Shown here: in pieces, positions 1-6,611 of the stretch
Layout: each line of letters begins with the position of its first letter
How positions within the stretch are numbered: the stretch's first letter is position 1
Assembly: GCA_030638185.1 (NCBI GenBank)
Contig: DAOWFD010000380.1
Span: 1-9,146, forward strand
DNA length: 9,146 bases
Direction of reading: 5' to 3'
Source of the DNA: Candidatus Aegiribacteria sp.
GTDB lineage: Bacteria; Fermentibacterota; Fermentibacteria; Fermentibacterales; JCC-6
Notes under the pieces: generated by a model
Database searches by the model: none
Told to the model about the DNA's origin: nothing
What the model saw: only the letters and a program-made list of their open reading frames with translations
Made by a program: the position numbers and the translations under genes

Positions 1-203
1 CGAAATGTGAGCTTCCGGTAACAGGAGGAGAGCCTTCGCCGCCGCCGATCGAAGAGCAAGGTCCATCAACATCGATTGCGGATCAGCTTGCAGCGATGCT
101 TTATTATGATGAGACAAAAACAATCCCTGGTATGGTTTCTTTTGAGCATCTTTCAAAGGTCCAGGCTCAGCTTTATGTTATTAAGGCTAGTAAGATCATA
201 GTA

Positions 204-1511
204 ATGCTGGACAAGATCAGGGAAATTATTCTAGATTCCCAGGATTTCAGTGTTGACACAGGCGTTCCCCGACTAATTAACATTGAATCAATTCCCGGGA
301 AGGCAACTATTTGTATGGGAGTTCGCCGTTGCGGTAAATCCACCTATATGCTGCAGTTGATTGAACAACTTATGGACAAAGGAACCTCCGCCCAGAACAT
401 CCTCTACATCAACTTCTTCGACGATCGCCTCTGCAACCTCACTGAAGAGAATCTGTACCTTGTGTTTGAAGCGTACTATTCGCTTTTCCCTGACAAGAAG
501 AATGTTGAAACTGTTTACTGCTTCTTTGATGAAATCCAGCTGGTCGAAGGCTGGGAATCGTTTATTGACCGCATTCTCCGCACTGAAAAGTGCGAAGTGT
601 ATATAACCGGCTCCTCAGCAAGAATGCTTTCAAAGGAAATTGCTTCGGGCATGCGGGGCCGGTCACTGTCCTGGGAACTGTTCCCGTTCTCTTTTGAAGA
701 GTTTCTCATCTACAGGGAAATTTATTTAGAGGAGCACTTCTCTACAAAGAAGAGGCTTCTTATACAGAATGTTTTTGATGAGTACCGGCAATGCGGAGGG
801 TTTCCTGAAGTAGCTGGACTAAGCTCTCGATTGAGAGTAAAAATACACCAGGAGTATCTGCATGCAGTTCTGTTCAGAGACCTTATTGAGCGCTACGATA
901 TTTCCCACCCGAGGGCTGTCCTGGATCTCGCACACAGGCTTATAGATAACACAGCTTCTCTTTACTCACTGAACAAACTCTACGGTTTCTTGAAGTTTCA
1001 AGGGCATAAAGTACCCAAACATTCCGTTGCCGATTACCTCAACTGGTTTGAAGACTCATACTTCTTTTTCACAGTGAGACTGTTTGATGCTTCCCTCTCT
1101 CGCAGCAATGCAAACCCCAAGAAGATCTATTGTATTGATCATGCCATGGTTACCTCAACCGCCTCCGGAGTGCTTATTAACAGTGGACATCTGCTTGAGA
1201 ATCTCATCTTTACCTCCATCCGACGAACAACAGAATCGATCTTCTACTACAGAACGAAGAACCGCCTTGAGGTTGATTTCATTGTGCAGATACCTGAGCA
1301 CTCCAGGAAGTTCATACAGGTAAGTGAATCTCTTGAAGACCCAATCACAAGAAAACGTGAAGTCAAAGCTCTTACCACAGCCATGAAAGAACAGAACCTG
1401 ACAACCGGTACAATTGTAACGCTGAATGATACTGGCACAATTAGAACAACAGCCGGTGTAATTCAAGTGGTCCCTGCCTGGAAATTCCTTCTTGGGCTGA
1501 TAGTTGTTTAA
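204..1511 (+). CDS. AAA_14/DUF4143-type P-loop ATPase
   Basis: This is a predicted ATP-binding protein of the AAA_14 plus DUF4143 family; most members have no known substrate. Numbering from the ATG at 96, the Walker A loop GVRRCGKS lies at residues 75-82, Walker B (CFFDE, acidic pair D145/E146) at 142-146, and a sensor-like strand EVYITGSSARML at 167-178. The C-terminal DUF4143 part holds LEVDFIV (391-397) and FIQVSESLED (406-415). That region has a restriction-endonuclease-like fold in relatives, but here the usual E-x-K after the Asp is replaced by QVS, so nuclease activity is unlikely. I prefer the start at 204 (MLDKIREIILDSQ, 435 aa) because family members begin this way. ATGs at 96 and 132 and an open frame back to base 3 are alternatives, and none has a clear Shine-Dalgarno site. 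The gene is probably co-transcribed with the gene at 1533. Confidence 0.85.
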   Translation: MLDKIREIILDSQDFSVDTGVPRLINIESIPGKATICMGVRRCGKSTYMLQLIEQLMDKGTSAQNILYINFFDDRLCNLTEENLYLVFEAYYSLFPDKKNVETVYCFFDEIQLVEGWESFIDRILRTEKCEVYITGSSARMLSKEIASGMRGRSLSWELFPFSFEEFLIYREIYLEEHFSTKKRLLIQNVFDEYRQCGGFPEVAGLSSRLRVKIHQEYLHAVLFRDLIERYDISHPRAVLDLAHRLIDNTASLYSLNKLYGFLKFQGHKVPKHSVADYLNWFEDSYFFFTVRLFDASLSRSNANPKKIYCIDHAMVTSTASGVLINSGHLLENLIFTSIRRTTESIFYYRTKNRLEVDFIVQIPEHSRKFIQVSESLEDPITRKREVKALTTAMKEQNLTTGTIVTLNDTGTIRTTAGVIQVVPAWKFLLGLIVV

Positions 1512-1518
1512 GTAATTT

Positions 1519-1525
1519 GAGGAGG
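1519..1525 (+). promoter_or_regulatory. Strong Shine-Dalgarno site for the 1533 gene
   Basis: GAGGAGG lies 7 bases before the ATG at 1533. It fixes that start, because an in-frame TGA lies just upstream of it. The site falls in the 21-base gap after the ATPase stop codon, which supports translation from a shared transcript. Confidence 0.8.
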
Positions 1526-1532
1526 GGTTGGA

Positions 1533-2186
1533 ATGATAGCTTTATTTTGTCTGGTGCTTCTTGGGGAAACCCATGAGATCGAGCCCATCGAGTACAGGAT
1601 GTTTCCGTCCACAATCGTGTACGATGAAGACATTAATGCTGAAGATGACTGGTTCGGACTTTTTGATTCTGGCTGCGGGTGTATGCTCAGACCTGTTGAT
1701 TTTGAGCTTATTCTGGAAGACATAATCGTGTATGAAGGAGATCGTCCCGCAGGATGGATACTGGAGTTCACCGGTGAGACACAGGAGCCATTGTTCATCC
1801 TATCCTCTTCCATGCCGGTTTTCACCGCTGGACCGGTGCCGACTGCCATACATGAGTACGTACCTCTGAACTCTGACACGTCCATCTCTATCGATGTTGA
1901 GGGAATGGTGGAGGCCAGGCTTTTCACAACCGAAGAGGGGCTGTTCCTTGAAAGCTGTGAGCTTTGCCAGCATATCACCGATACCTATCCGGGTGAAGAG
2001 GACTTCGAAAATCATATCGCTATTGTCTGGGCGGGAGATCTGGATCGGGATGGCAGGATAGACCTCCTGATAGATGATGTCTACGACAGCTACCATATTT
2101 ATGACTATGTTCTGTTTCTCTCTACCGAAGCTGGTCCCGATCACCTTGTAAACAAGGTTGGCAGATTCTATGATGTTTATTACTGA
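1533..2186 (+). CDS. Probable exported protein with one DxDxDG calcium-loop motif
   Basis: This is a 217-aa protein of unknown function. Residues 1-11 (MIALFCLVLLG) are hydrophobic and resemble a very short signal peptide. There is no N-terminal Lys/Arg and no clear lipobox, so export is an inference. The body is acidic and predicted beta-rich. Near the C-terminus WAGDLDRDGRIDLLID (166-181) contains D169, D171, D173 and D177 in the spacing of an EF-hand or FG-GAP calcium loop. It is followed by YDYVLFLSTEAG, a pattern common in small secreted proteins that end with such a loop. Four cysteines (C48, C50, C142, C145) form two close pairs that could be disulfides. The gene starts 21 bases after the ATPase stop with a strong ribosome binding site, so the two are likely one operon, although a functional link is not evident. 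Confidence 0.7.
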   Translation: MIALFCLVLLGETHEIEPIEYRMFPSTIVYDEDINAEDDWFGLFDSGCGCMLRPVDFELILEDIIVYEGDRPAGWILEFTGETQEPLFILSSSMPVFTAGPVPTAIHEYVPLNSDTSISIDVEGMVEARLFTTEEGLFLESCELCQHITDTYPGEEDFENHIAIVWAGDLDRDGRIDLLIDDVYDSYHIYDYVLFLSTEAGPDHLVNKVGRFYDVYY

Positions 2187-2760
2187 CCTGCAGGTTCATT
2201 ATGAGCTGCGCTTCTGTACAGGAGCCAACACATATCAAAAGGATTATCGGAATGGTACTCATCAGGATTCGTAGACCACAAGTAGCGGATGAGCAAATGC
2301 GCCGGTGATGATTGTGTTTGCGAATGAGGTTTAATAGTGAGAAAACTGATTGCGATACCGGACAAGTTGCAATTATTCTAATGAGCAGAAAAGTCAATAA
2401 GTGTTTGATTCTGCCAGAAAGTGGTGCCACCTAGTGTACGATCTTGCCGTAAAATAGTAGCTCTTCAGTCCAGAGCATCTTCGATTTAATGACAGTATTC
2501 CGCGTGAGTCTTATGAAATATTTACTCGAGGCCATGCTTGTGGTTGCTCAGACACTTCTACTGGCAGACGGTTACAGACCATCTTCAGGAGAAGCCATTA
2601 CCACTCCATCGAAAGTGTATGGTATTCACAAAAGTCGTCTGATATATGTGTACATTTACACAAAAGATGGTTGACTTGTGTGTAATTTCTGCTTTGTCTA
2701 CAGGCGAAAAGCTTGAAAAGTTACTATAACCGCTAAATATCTGAGAAAGCGTCTCGTCTA
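2187..2760. other. Intergenic gap without an intact gene
   Basis: All frames here are broken by stops, and no RNA gene or convincing terminator is visible. The gap opens with a 10-base perfect palindrome ACCTGCAGGT (2186-2195) just at the stop of the 1533 gene; it lacks a T-run. At 2647-2662 there is an inverted repeat TGTGTA-CATT-TACACA. The only coding-like trace is the HEPN-like remnant described separately. The stretch looks like decayed accessory DNA. Confidence 0.5.
2489..2674 (+). pseudogene. Possible remnant of a HEPN-domain gene
   Basis: A short open frame of 61 codons with no ribosome binding site. Bases 2519-2596 encode a stretch including EAMLVVAQTLLLADGYRPSS. It resembles helix 2 and the following turn of HEPN nucleotide-binding/RNase proteins, typically (A)YYAMFYAAQALLLADGYRPxS. 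The conserved aromatic pair of the helix is replaced by Leu-Glu, and both the first helix and everything after the SSGEA turn are unrecognisable. That fits a decayed fragment and not a working protein. HEPN proteins often pair with minimal nucleotidyltransferases as toxin-antitoxins, but no partner is visible upstream. The match is short and rests on recollection of the family pattern, so chance similarity is possible. Confidence 0.35.
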
Positions 2761-2789
2761 TTAACACTATAGTCTATTTACACTATACT
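2761..2789 (+). promoter_or_regulatory. Sigma70-like promoter for the DUF234 ATPase gene
   Basis: The -35 element TTAACA (2761-2766) and -10 element TATACT (2784-2789) each match the consensus at 5 of 6 bases and are separated by exactly 17 bases. Transcription would start near 2796 and give a leader of about 36 bases. The octamer ACACTATA occurs twice, 16 bases apart (2764-2771 and 2780-2787). A short dyad ACTCT/AGAGT (2787-2791 and 2801-2805) straddles the predicted start site. These could bind a regulator. Confidence 0.6.
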
Positions 2790-2831
2790 CTTATTATACT
2801 AGAGTCTTAATATGATGAAGGTAGGGTTATT

Positions 2832-4280
2832 ATGAAAATATTCGTTGATCGGAAGAATGAGCTGGAGGAGTTAAGAGCTCTGTCCCAATCGAAGGAACCG
2901 GCAATGGCGCTTCTTTACGGACGACGAAGGGTTGGGAAAACTTATCTTCTGGGAAGGATCTGGGAAAATCCTTTCTACTTCCTGGCTGCTGACACAACTC
3001 CTGAAACCAACCGTAAAGACCTTTTGAGTGAACTGGCGCAATGGGCTGGTGTGGAAATACTTCCCGAAGACTATCCTACCTGGAGAGCTGTATTCAGATT
3101 GATGACCCGTACAAATCAGGGCGATCAACTGGTTTTCATACTTGACGAATTCCAATACCTGCTGGGGCATAAGGACGATGTTATCTCTCAGCTTACGGCT
3201 ATCTGGGACAGGGAAATGACTGATTCGTCCATGCTTCTGGTTCTATGCGGTTCTGAGGTGGCAACAATGGAAGCCCTGCAGGCTGGAGATTCTCCCCTGT
3301 TCGGCAGACTTTCGTGGTCATCCATGCTGCGTCCCTTTGATTACTTTGATTCGTCACGGATGTTGCCCTGGCTGGGGCTTCGGGAAGCCATGTACTTCTA
3401 CGGGGTGCTGGGAGGATTACCCAGGTACCTTTCCGCTGTAAAGCGTGATGAGGGCTTTCGTGAATCGCTCTGCAGGATACTGCTGTCAACCAGGGGTGAG
3501 GTTCATGTCCAGCTGCAGAACCTCATAGCCGGAGAAAAAGGTATACGTAATACGGCGGAATATGACGCGGTTCTGCGGGCTGTAGCAGCTGGCCGTCGTG
3601 AGCTGAGTGAAATAGCGTCTTGTGCCGGACTACAGAACCGGGCCTATGTAGTCAGGAGAATCCTCGAAGTGATGGAAAATCTGGATATCATCCACAGAGA
3701 ACGCAACTATGGAGCTGGTCCAAAATCTCCCTGGAGGTACAGAATAGGAGATAACGCCTTGCTCTTCTGGCACCGTTTCATAGAACCGAACAGAAGCAGA
3801 CTCGAAAGGAACATGATAGACAGCGTCTGGGAAACTTCAATAGAACCATTTCTGGATACTTATATGGGTCCTGTCTTTGAGAATACCGTCAGACGGACCC
3901 TTCTCCGATTCAATGCTGAACTGGAACTCCCGGTGGTATCTACCTGCAGCCGCTGGGAGGGAACGGACAGAAATCGGCGTTCAATTGAACTGGACATCGT
4001 TGGCGAATTTGACAGCGGTGAAATGTTTACTGGAGAGGTCAAATGGTCCTCATCACCTGTCAATCCCGATGTTCATTTCCAGCTGAAGCGAAACTTGGAG
4101 GATCTTGCGGCTTCAGGACAAAGCTGGGGTAACCGGGCCCTGCATGGCTGGTTTGTTTATTTCTCTGCGGCGGGTTTCTCGGAGTATATGATGAGATTGG
4201 CGGAGGAAAGGACAAGGATAGTCCTGGTTTCGCTGGAGGACATGTTCCCGGATGGCGGGAATCCCAACCGGAACAGGTGA
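2832..4280 (+). CDS. ATPase_2/DUF234-type ATPase with nuclease-like C-terminus
   Basis: A 482-aa protein of the archaeal-type ATPase (ATPase_2, PF01637) plus DUF234 architecture, full length for that family. After the usual start MKIFVDRKNELEEL, Walker A is GRRRVGKT (30-37) and Walker B is LVFILDEFQ (100-108, D105/E106). CGSE (139-142), SPLFGR (154-159) and LGGLPRYL (193-200) are typical downstream motifs. Residues about 245-295 look like a winged helix (ELSEIASCAGL...RRILEVMENLDII). The DUF234 part (about 310-475) keeps D388 in ELDIVG and E402/K404 in GEVKW, the D...ExK arrangement of PD-(D/E)XK nucleases, so DNA or RNA cleavage is possible but unproven. The start is supported by GAAGG (2817-2821), 10 bases before the ATG. 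It has its own promoter and converges with fic. The biological role of the family is not established. Confidence 0.88.
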   Translation: MKIFVDRKNELEELRALSQSKEPAMALLYGRRRVGKTYLLGRIWENPFYFLAADTTPETNRKDLLSELAQWAGVEILPEDYPTWRAVFRLMTRTNQGDQLVFILDEFQYLLGHKDDVISQLTAIWDREMTDSSMLLVLCGSEVATMEALQAGDSPLFGRLSWSSMLRPFDYFDSSRMLPWLGLREAMYFYGVLGGLPRYLSAVKRDEGFRESLCRILLSTRGEVHVQLQNLIAGEKGIRNTAEYDAVLRAVAAGRRELSEIASCAGLQNRAYVVRRILEVMENLDIIHRERNYGAGPKSPWRYRIGDNALLFWHRFIEPNRSRLERNMIDSVWETSIEPFLDTYMGPVFENTVRRTLLRFNAELELPVVSTCSRWEGTDRNRRSIELDIVGEFDSGEMFTGEVKWSSSPVNPDVHFQLKRNLEDLAASGQSWGNRALHGWFVYFSAAGFSEYMMRLAEERTRIVLVSLEDMFPDGGNPNRNR

Positions 4281-4293
4281 TTCTTCCCGATAG

Positions 4294-5847
4294 TCAGTTG
4301 CCTTTTTCGAAGCAACTTTTATAAAGGCTTTCGATCTCTTCGGCCTCATCTTCTGTAAGCGCGGTGAACTCCCCGGTTTTTGCCCTTGAGGATAGTTTGC
4401 CCCTGTTCTGATGCAGGAATCTGTGGAGCAGATCGATCTTGCTGAAGGGCATTTCCACTATCTCGCTCATACCCTTCTGGAACCTGTCGTAGTATTGAAG
4501 GAAACTCACTTCCCGGGGAAGGATGGTTTCTATGGTCTGCTCCACACACATGTACAGAAATTCACTCTGTACTGTCGCGTCGAAATAGCGGTAGAAGTCA
4601 GCTGTATCATTGAGTACCTTTACGTTGCCTTTTGGCGTAGACTCCCACAGTATCATCGGAAGCAGACGGGTGGAGTAGCTCTCGAGTGCACAATGGTAAT
4701 CCTGAATCCTCTCCAGGATAGCTGCGGATACCGGGAAGGGCAGCTCAGGAGGATTGAACCCTCCGCGGGTAATTTCATGATGCATCAGAAGTCTGTGGAT
4801 CCGACCGTTTCCATCCTCGAACGGGTGGATATATACGAACCCGAAGGATAACACAGATGCAGCCACCACAGGATCCAGCTCCAGAGCATACTCCCTATCG
4901 AAAGTTATCAACCCGTCCACGAGGGAATCAAGGTACTCAGGCGGGGCGCTGATGTGAACCGGCAGAGGCTTTCCTGAGCGACGTTCATGCTGTCCTACAA
5001 AACCCCCTTCTTCCCTGAGACCCTTCCTCATGAAACGAAAGTCGCCTATTACTATCTGCTGCAGTCTAAGAAGCTCTTCCAGGCTCAGGGCCATCCTGCC
5101 GGACTCACCTATGGCTTGTCCCCATCGCTGGATGCGGCTATGTGACGCCCGCTCCCCCTCTATCTCGAAGCTGGCTCTGGAATCGTCCAGAAGCAGGAAT
5201 GCAGCTGCTCTGGTCAAAATATCGTCTGGGATTTCTCCGATCACCTCCATGGCTCTTGCCGTCAGATCGGCTTTGTAATAACGTTCAAGCAGTTCCGTCC
5301 GGAAAACCAGTGGACAGAACTCGCGCGATCCCGGCAGGTTGTTCCGTACACGGTGCCTTGTGGAGGTCTGACCCGGGACAGCGTACTGGAAAGCCGGGTC
5401 CACCACAGGAATGTAAGTCCCCCCCTTCGATTCGGAATCAGGAAGATCCAACAGCTCTCCTAGAAGCCATTCGTACAGAAACCAGAGTCGCCTGGTATAG
5501 CTGCCCGTAGGGGTTTCCCTGACCATCTGCAGGAAGGGTGAGGGGCCGGTCTTCAGGAAAAGCCTTTTCAGCAAAGCAAGATCCAGTCCCTCGTACCTGA
5601 GAGCGAAAGTCAGGTGGCCTCTGAGTGTAGGCCGCGGCATATGGCGAGGAGTGAAAATTCGCCAGCAGTCACGGATGTACTTTCTGTGTCTGGTGCTGAT
5701 CGCACTGAGCGTCCGTGGCACGGGTACCATAAGATCGAAAGTTTGAATAAGAGCTGCATAACCCACCGGAGTAGCTTCCTCGGGAAGCCACCTGTTCATG
5801 AGAGTTTTCACAGGTCCGGGAAAACTCACCGTGTTGGTGCTTTTCAT
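4294..5847 (-). CDS. fic: Fic-domain protein AMP-transferase (class II)
   Basis: Fic enzymes usually transfer AMP from ATP to a hydroxyl of a target protein; the target here is unknown. The 517-aa product has a roughly 200-residue N-terminal region and the inhibitory motif SFEIEG (226-231, [S/T]xxxE[G/N]) placed before the Fic core, which defines class II self-inhibited Fic proteins. The intact active-site motif HPFEDGNGR (341-349) has catalytic His341 and the phosphate-binding GNGR. The C-terminal part (about 405-517) looks like a winged helix. I chose the ATG at 5847 because GGTGA of AAAGGTGA sits 9 bases upstream; the TTG at 5856 would be only 1 base from that site. The gene converges with the DUF234 ATPase gene, with 13 bases between their stops. 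No adjacent small antitoxin gene is seen, consistent with inhibition in cis. Confidence 0.93.
   Translation of the reverse strand: MKSTNTVSFPGPVKTLMNRWLPEEATPVGYAALIQTFDLMVPVPRTLSAISTRHRKYIRDCWRIFTPRHMPRPTLRGHLTFALRYEGLDLALLKRLFLKTGPSPFLQMVRETPTGSYTRRLWFLYEWLLGELLDLPDSESKGGTYIPVVDPAFQYAVPGQTSTRHRVRNNLPGSREFCPLVFRTELLERYYKADLTARAMEVIGEIPDDILTRAAAFLLLDDSRASFEIEGERASHSRIQRWGQAIGESGRMALSLEELLRLQQIVIGDFRFMRKGLREEGGFVGQHERRSGKPLPVHISAPPEYLDSLVDGLITFDREYALELDPVVAASVLSFGFVYIHPFEDGNGRIHRLLMHHEITRGGFNPPELPFPVSAAILERIQDYHCALESYSTRLLPMILWESTPKGNVKVLNDTADFYRYFDATVQSEFLYMCVEQTIETILPREVSFLQYYDRFQKGMSEIVEMPFSKIDLLHRFLHQNRGKLSSRAKTGEFTALTEDEAEEIESLYKSCFEKGN
4296..4320 (+). terminator. Possible rho-independent terminator after the DUF234 ATPase gene
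   Basis: AGTTGC (4296-4301) and GCAACT (4312-4317) form a 6-bp stem with a 10-base loop. The last T of the stem continues into TTT. It lies 16 bases after the ATPase stop, inside the 3' end of the convergent fic gene. The stem is short and the T-run modest, so efficiency would be low. On the minus strand no T-run follows. Confidence 0.35.
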
Positions 5848-5870
5848 GAATATCAATCACCTTTCATGAA
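5843..5870 (-). promoter_or_regulatory. Tandem palindromes TTCATGAA in the fic leader
   Basis: The perfect palindrome TTCATGAA occurs at 5843-5850, covering the fic start codon, and again at 5863-5870. They lie exactly 20 bases apart, inside two imperfect 20-base direct repeats (5841-5860 and 5861-5880, 15 of 20 positions identical). Two helical turns of spacing suits a dimeric repressor. The upstream copy also supplies the ATG of a 4-codon ORF (MKGD, 5867-5853) that covers the ribosome binding site. Confidence 0.45.
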
Positions 5871-5904
5871 TTCTAGTCACTATTCACGCAATTTCTGATA
5901 AACA

Positions 5905-5933
5905 AGTATATTGAATGATAATGATGCACACAA
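5905..5933 (-). promoter_or_regulatory. Candidate promoter of fic
   Basis: Reading the minus strand, TTGTGT (5933-5928, a weak -35) is followed after 17 bases by TATACT (5910-5905, 5 of 6 matches to the -10). Transcription would start near 5898, giving a leader of about 50 bases. The element AATGATAAT (plus-strand spelling) lies in the spacer at 5914-5922 and again at 5944-5952, and could be an operator. Confidence 0.45.
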
Positions 5934-6023
5934 CCCTTGCATTAATGATAATCTTTGACTAACGGTAGTAATTGTGAAATATATACACGTGCTCTCGGTT
6001 ATTAAATATTTCCTTATTATCCT

Positions 6024-6060
6024 ACGGCTGTCAGCCGTTAGATAGCGCTGATTGTCGGCT
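6024..6060. repeat. CGGCT / AGCCG / CGGCT set able to form alternative hairpins
   Basis: ACGGCT (6024-6029) and AGCCGT (6033-6038) form a tight 6-bp stem with a 3-base loop. A second CGGCT (6056-6060) could pair with the same AGCCG instead, so the two hairpins exclude each other. There is no T-run and no known gene directly downstream. Confidence 0.35.
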
Positions 6061-6080
6061 TTGAATTGATCTGAGGATAG

Positions 6081-6099
6081 TACAATTGCGCTAATTGTA
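6081..6099. promoter_or_regulatory. 19-base operator-like dyad
   Basis: TACAATT-GCGCT-AATTGTA is a perfect 7-bp inverted repeat around a 5-base centre, the size and symmetry of a binding site for a dimeric HTH repressor. It lies about 150 bases upstream of the fic promoter and 510 bases before abiEi, so its target gene is unclear. Confidence 0.4.
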
Positions 6100-6181
6100 G
6101 ATTAAATTCTCAATCTGCAGGAATTTGATACCTGGCAACAGTTGATACCGTCATCAGATAACCGTACTCCGAACATGATGT

Positions 6182-6204
6182 GCTCTGGAAGGATCTTCCA
6201 GGGC
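6182..6204. repeat. Strong 10-bp hairpin
   Basis: The arms GCTCTGGAAG (6182-6191) and CTTCCAGGGC (6195-6204) pair at all ten positions, one as G-U in RNA, around a 3-base loop GAT. No T-run follows on either strand, so it is not a standard terminator. It could be part of a small RNA, a processing site, or a repeat-element remnant. Confidence 0.5.
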
Positions 6205-6436
6205 TCAAGCTCGAAAACAGTAACGAGGCTTATTACCGTTTGTGAGGGAGGGATCATTTATAACCAGTGTTGAGACTACTCTTCAAGCTATAGCCGGATA
6301 CAGGGGTTTAAGAGTGTCTGAGTCGGGGATAATTGGATGGGATCATATATCTTCTGGAACCGTCAGGTTTGAGTGGTGACTGTTTGTCCGGATTTCATTT
6401 CTGCGGACTTCTATTGTGAATCGAGCTGAAACGGAA

Positions 6437-6454
6437 GCGGGATGATCTGAGTGG
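6437..6454 (+). repeat. 18-base dispersed repeat, copy 1
   Basis: GCGGGATGATCTGAGTGG is identical to 8394-8411. In copy 2 the final GTG is the apparent start codon of a winged-helix gene. Here the frame after the GTG (VDTLEQNFRS...) is unrelated to that gene, so this looks like an orphan 5' leader left behind by a deletion or rearrangement. Confidence 0.6.
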
Positions 6455-6526
6455 ACACTTTAGAGCAGAATTTCCGAAGCTCAATACGATTACAATGCTT
6501 GCGGAATCTTACACATATCATTATCT

Positions 6527-6555
6527 TTGGCAAGAATTGTAACGGAAGGTATATC
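6527..6555 (+). promoter_or_regulatory. Candidate promoter of the abiE operon
   Basis: TTGGCA (6527-6532) and TATATC (6550-6555) are spaced by 17 bases. The -35 is good and the -10 matches only 4 of 6. The leader would be about 50 bases. No clear AbiEi-type inverted-repeat operator is visible beside it. Confidence 0.3.
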
Positions 6556-6611
6556 AGGATGAAACAATTCGGGATAGATATACAATGCTGCATTTAGAAA
6601 TACTACACTAA

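Larger units (their letters stand above)
5934..6611. other. Intergenic gap between fic and abiEi
   Basis: No convincing gene is visible on either strand; the longest frames are about 50-60 codons and resemble nothing I know. The stretch holds the hairpin at 6024-6038, the dyad at 6081-6099, the strong hairpin at 6182-6204, and one copy of the 18-base repeat at 6437-6454. A weak 5-bp inverted repeat GTCCG/CGGAC lies at 6386-6390 and 6404-6408. The candidate abiE promoter lies at the right end. It is likely decayed accessory DNA plus regulatory sites. Confidence 0.5.

Noticed and set aside
1508..1978. 156-codon open frame on the minus strand
   Set aside because: It is antisense to the 1533 gene, which has a strong ribosome binding site and a recognisable motif. 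The antisense product is low-complexity, Ser-rich and resembles nothing.
2177..2200. Terminator after the 1533 gene
   Set aside because: There is a perfect 10-base palindrome at the stop codon, but no loop and no T-run.
4411..4851. 146-codon open frame on the plus strand
   Set aside because: It lies wholly antisense to fic, whose Fic motif is intact in the other frame.
5142..5510. 122-codon plus-strand frame
   Set aside because: Antisense shadow of the N-terminal half of fic, with no family features.
5854..5856. TTG start for fic
   Set aside because: Only one base separates it from the Shine-Dalgarno site; the ATG at 5847 is better placed.
5911..5952. Fur box
   Set aside because: Only one half-site (TGATAAT) fits in each copy, and the symmetric second half is absent.
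6103..6379. Two overlapping frames of about 50 codons in the fic-abiEi gap
   Set aside because: No ribosome binding site paired with a start codon, and no recognisable family.
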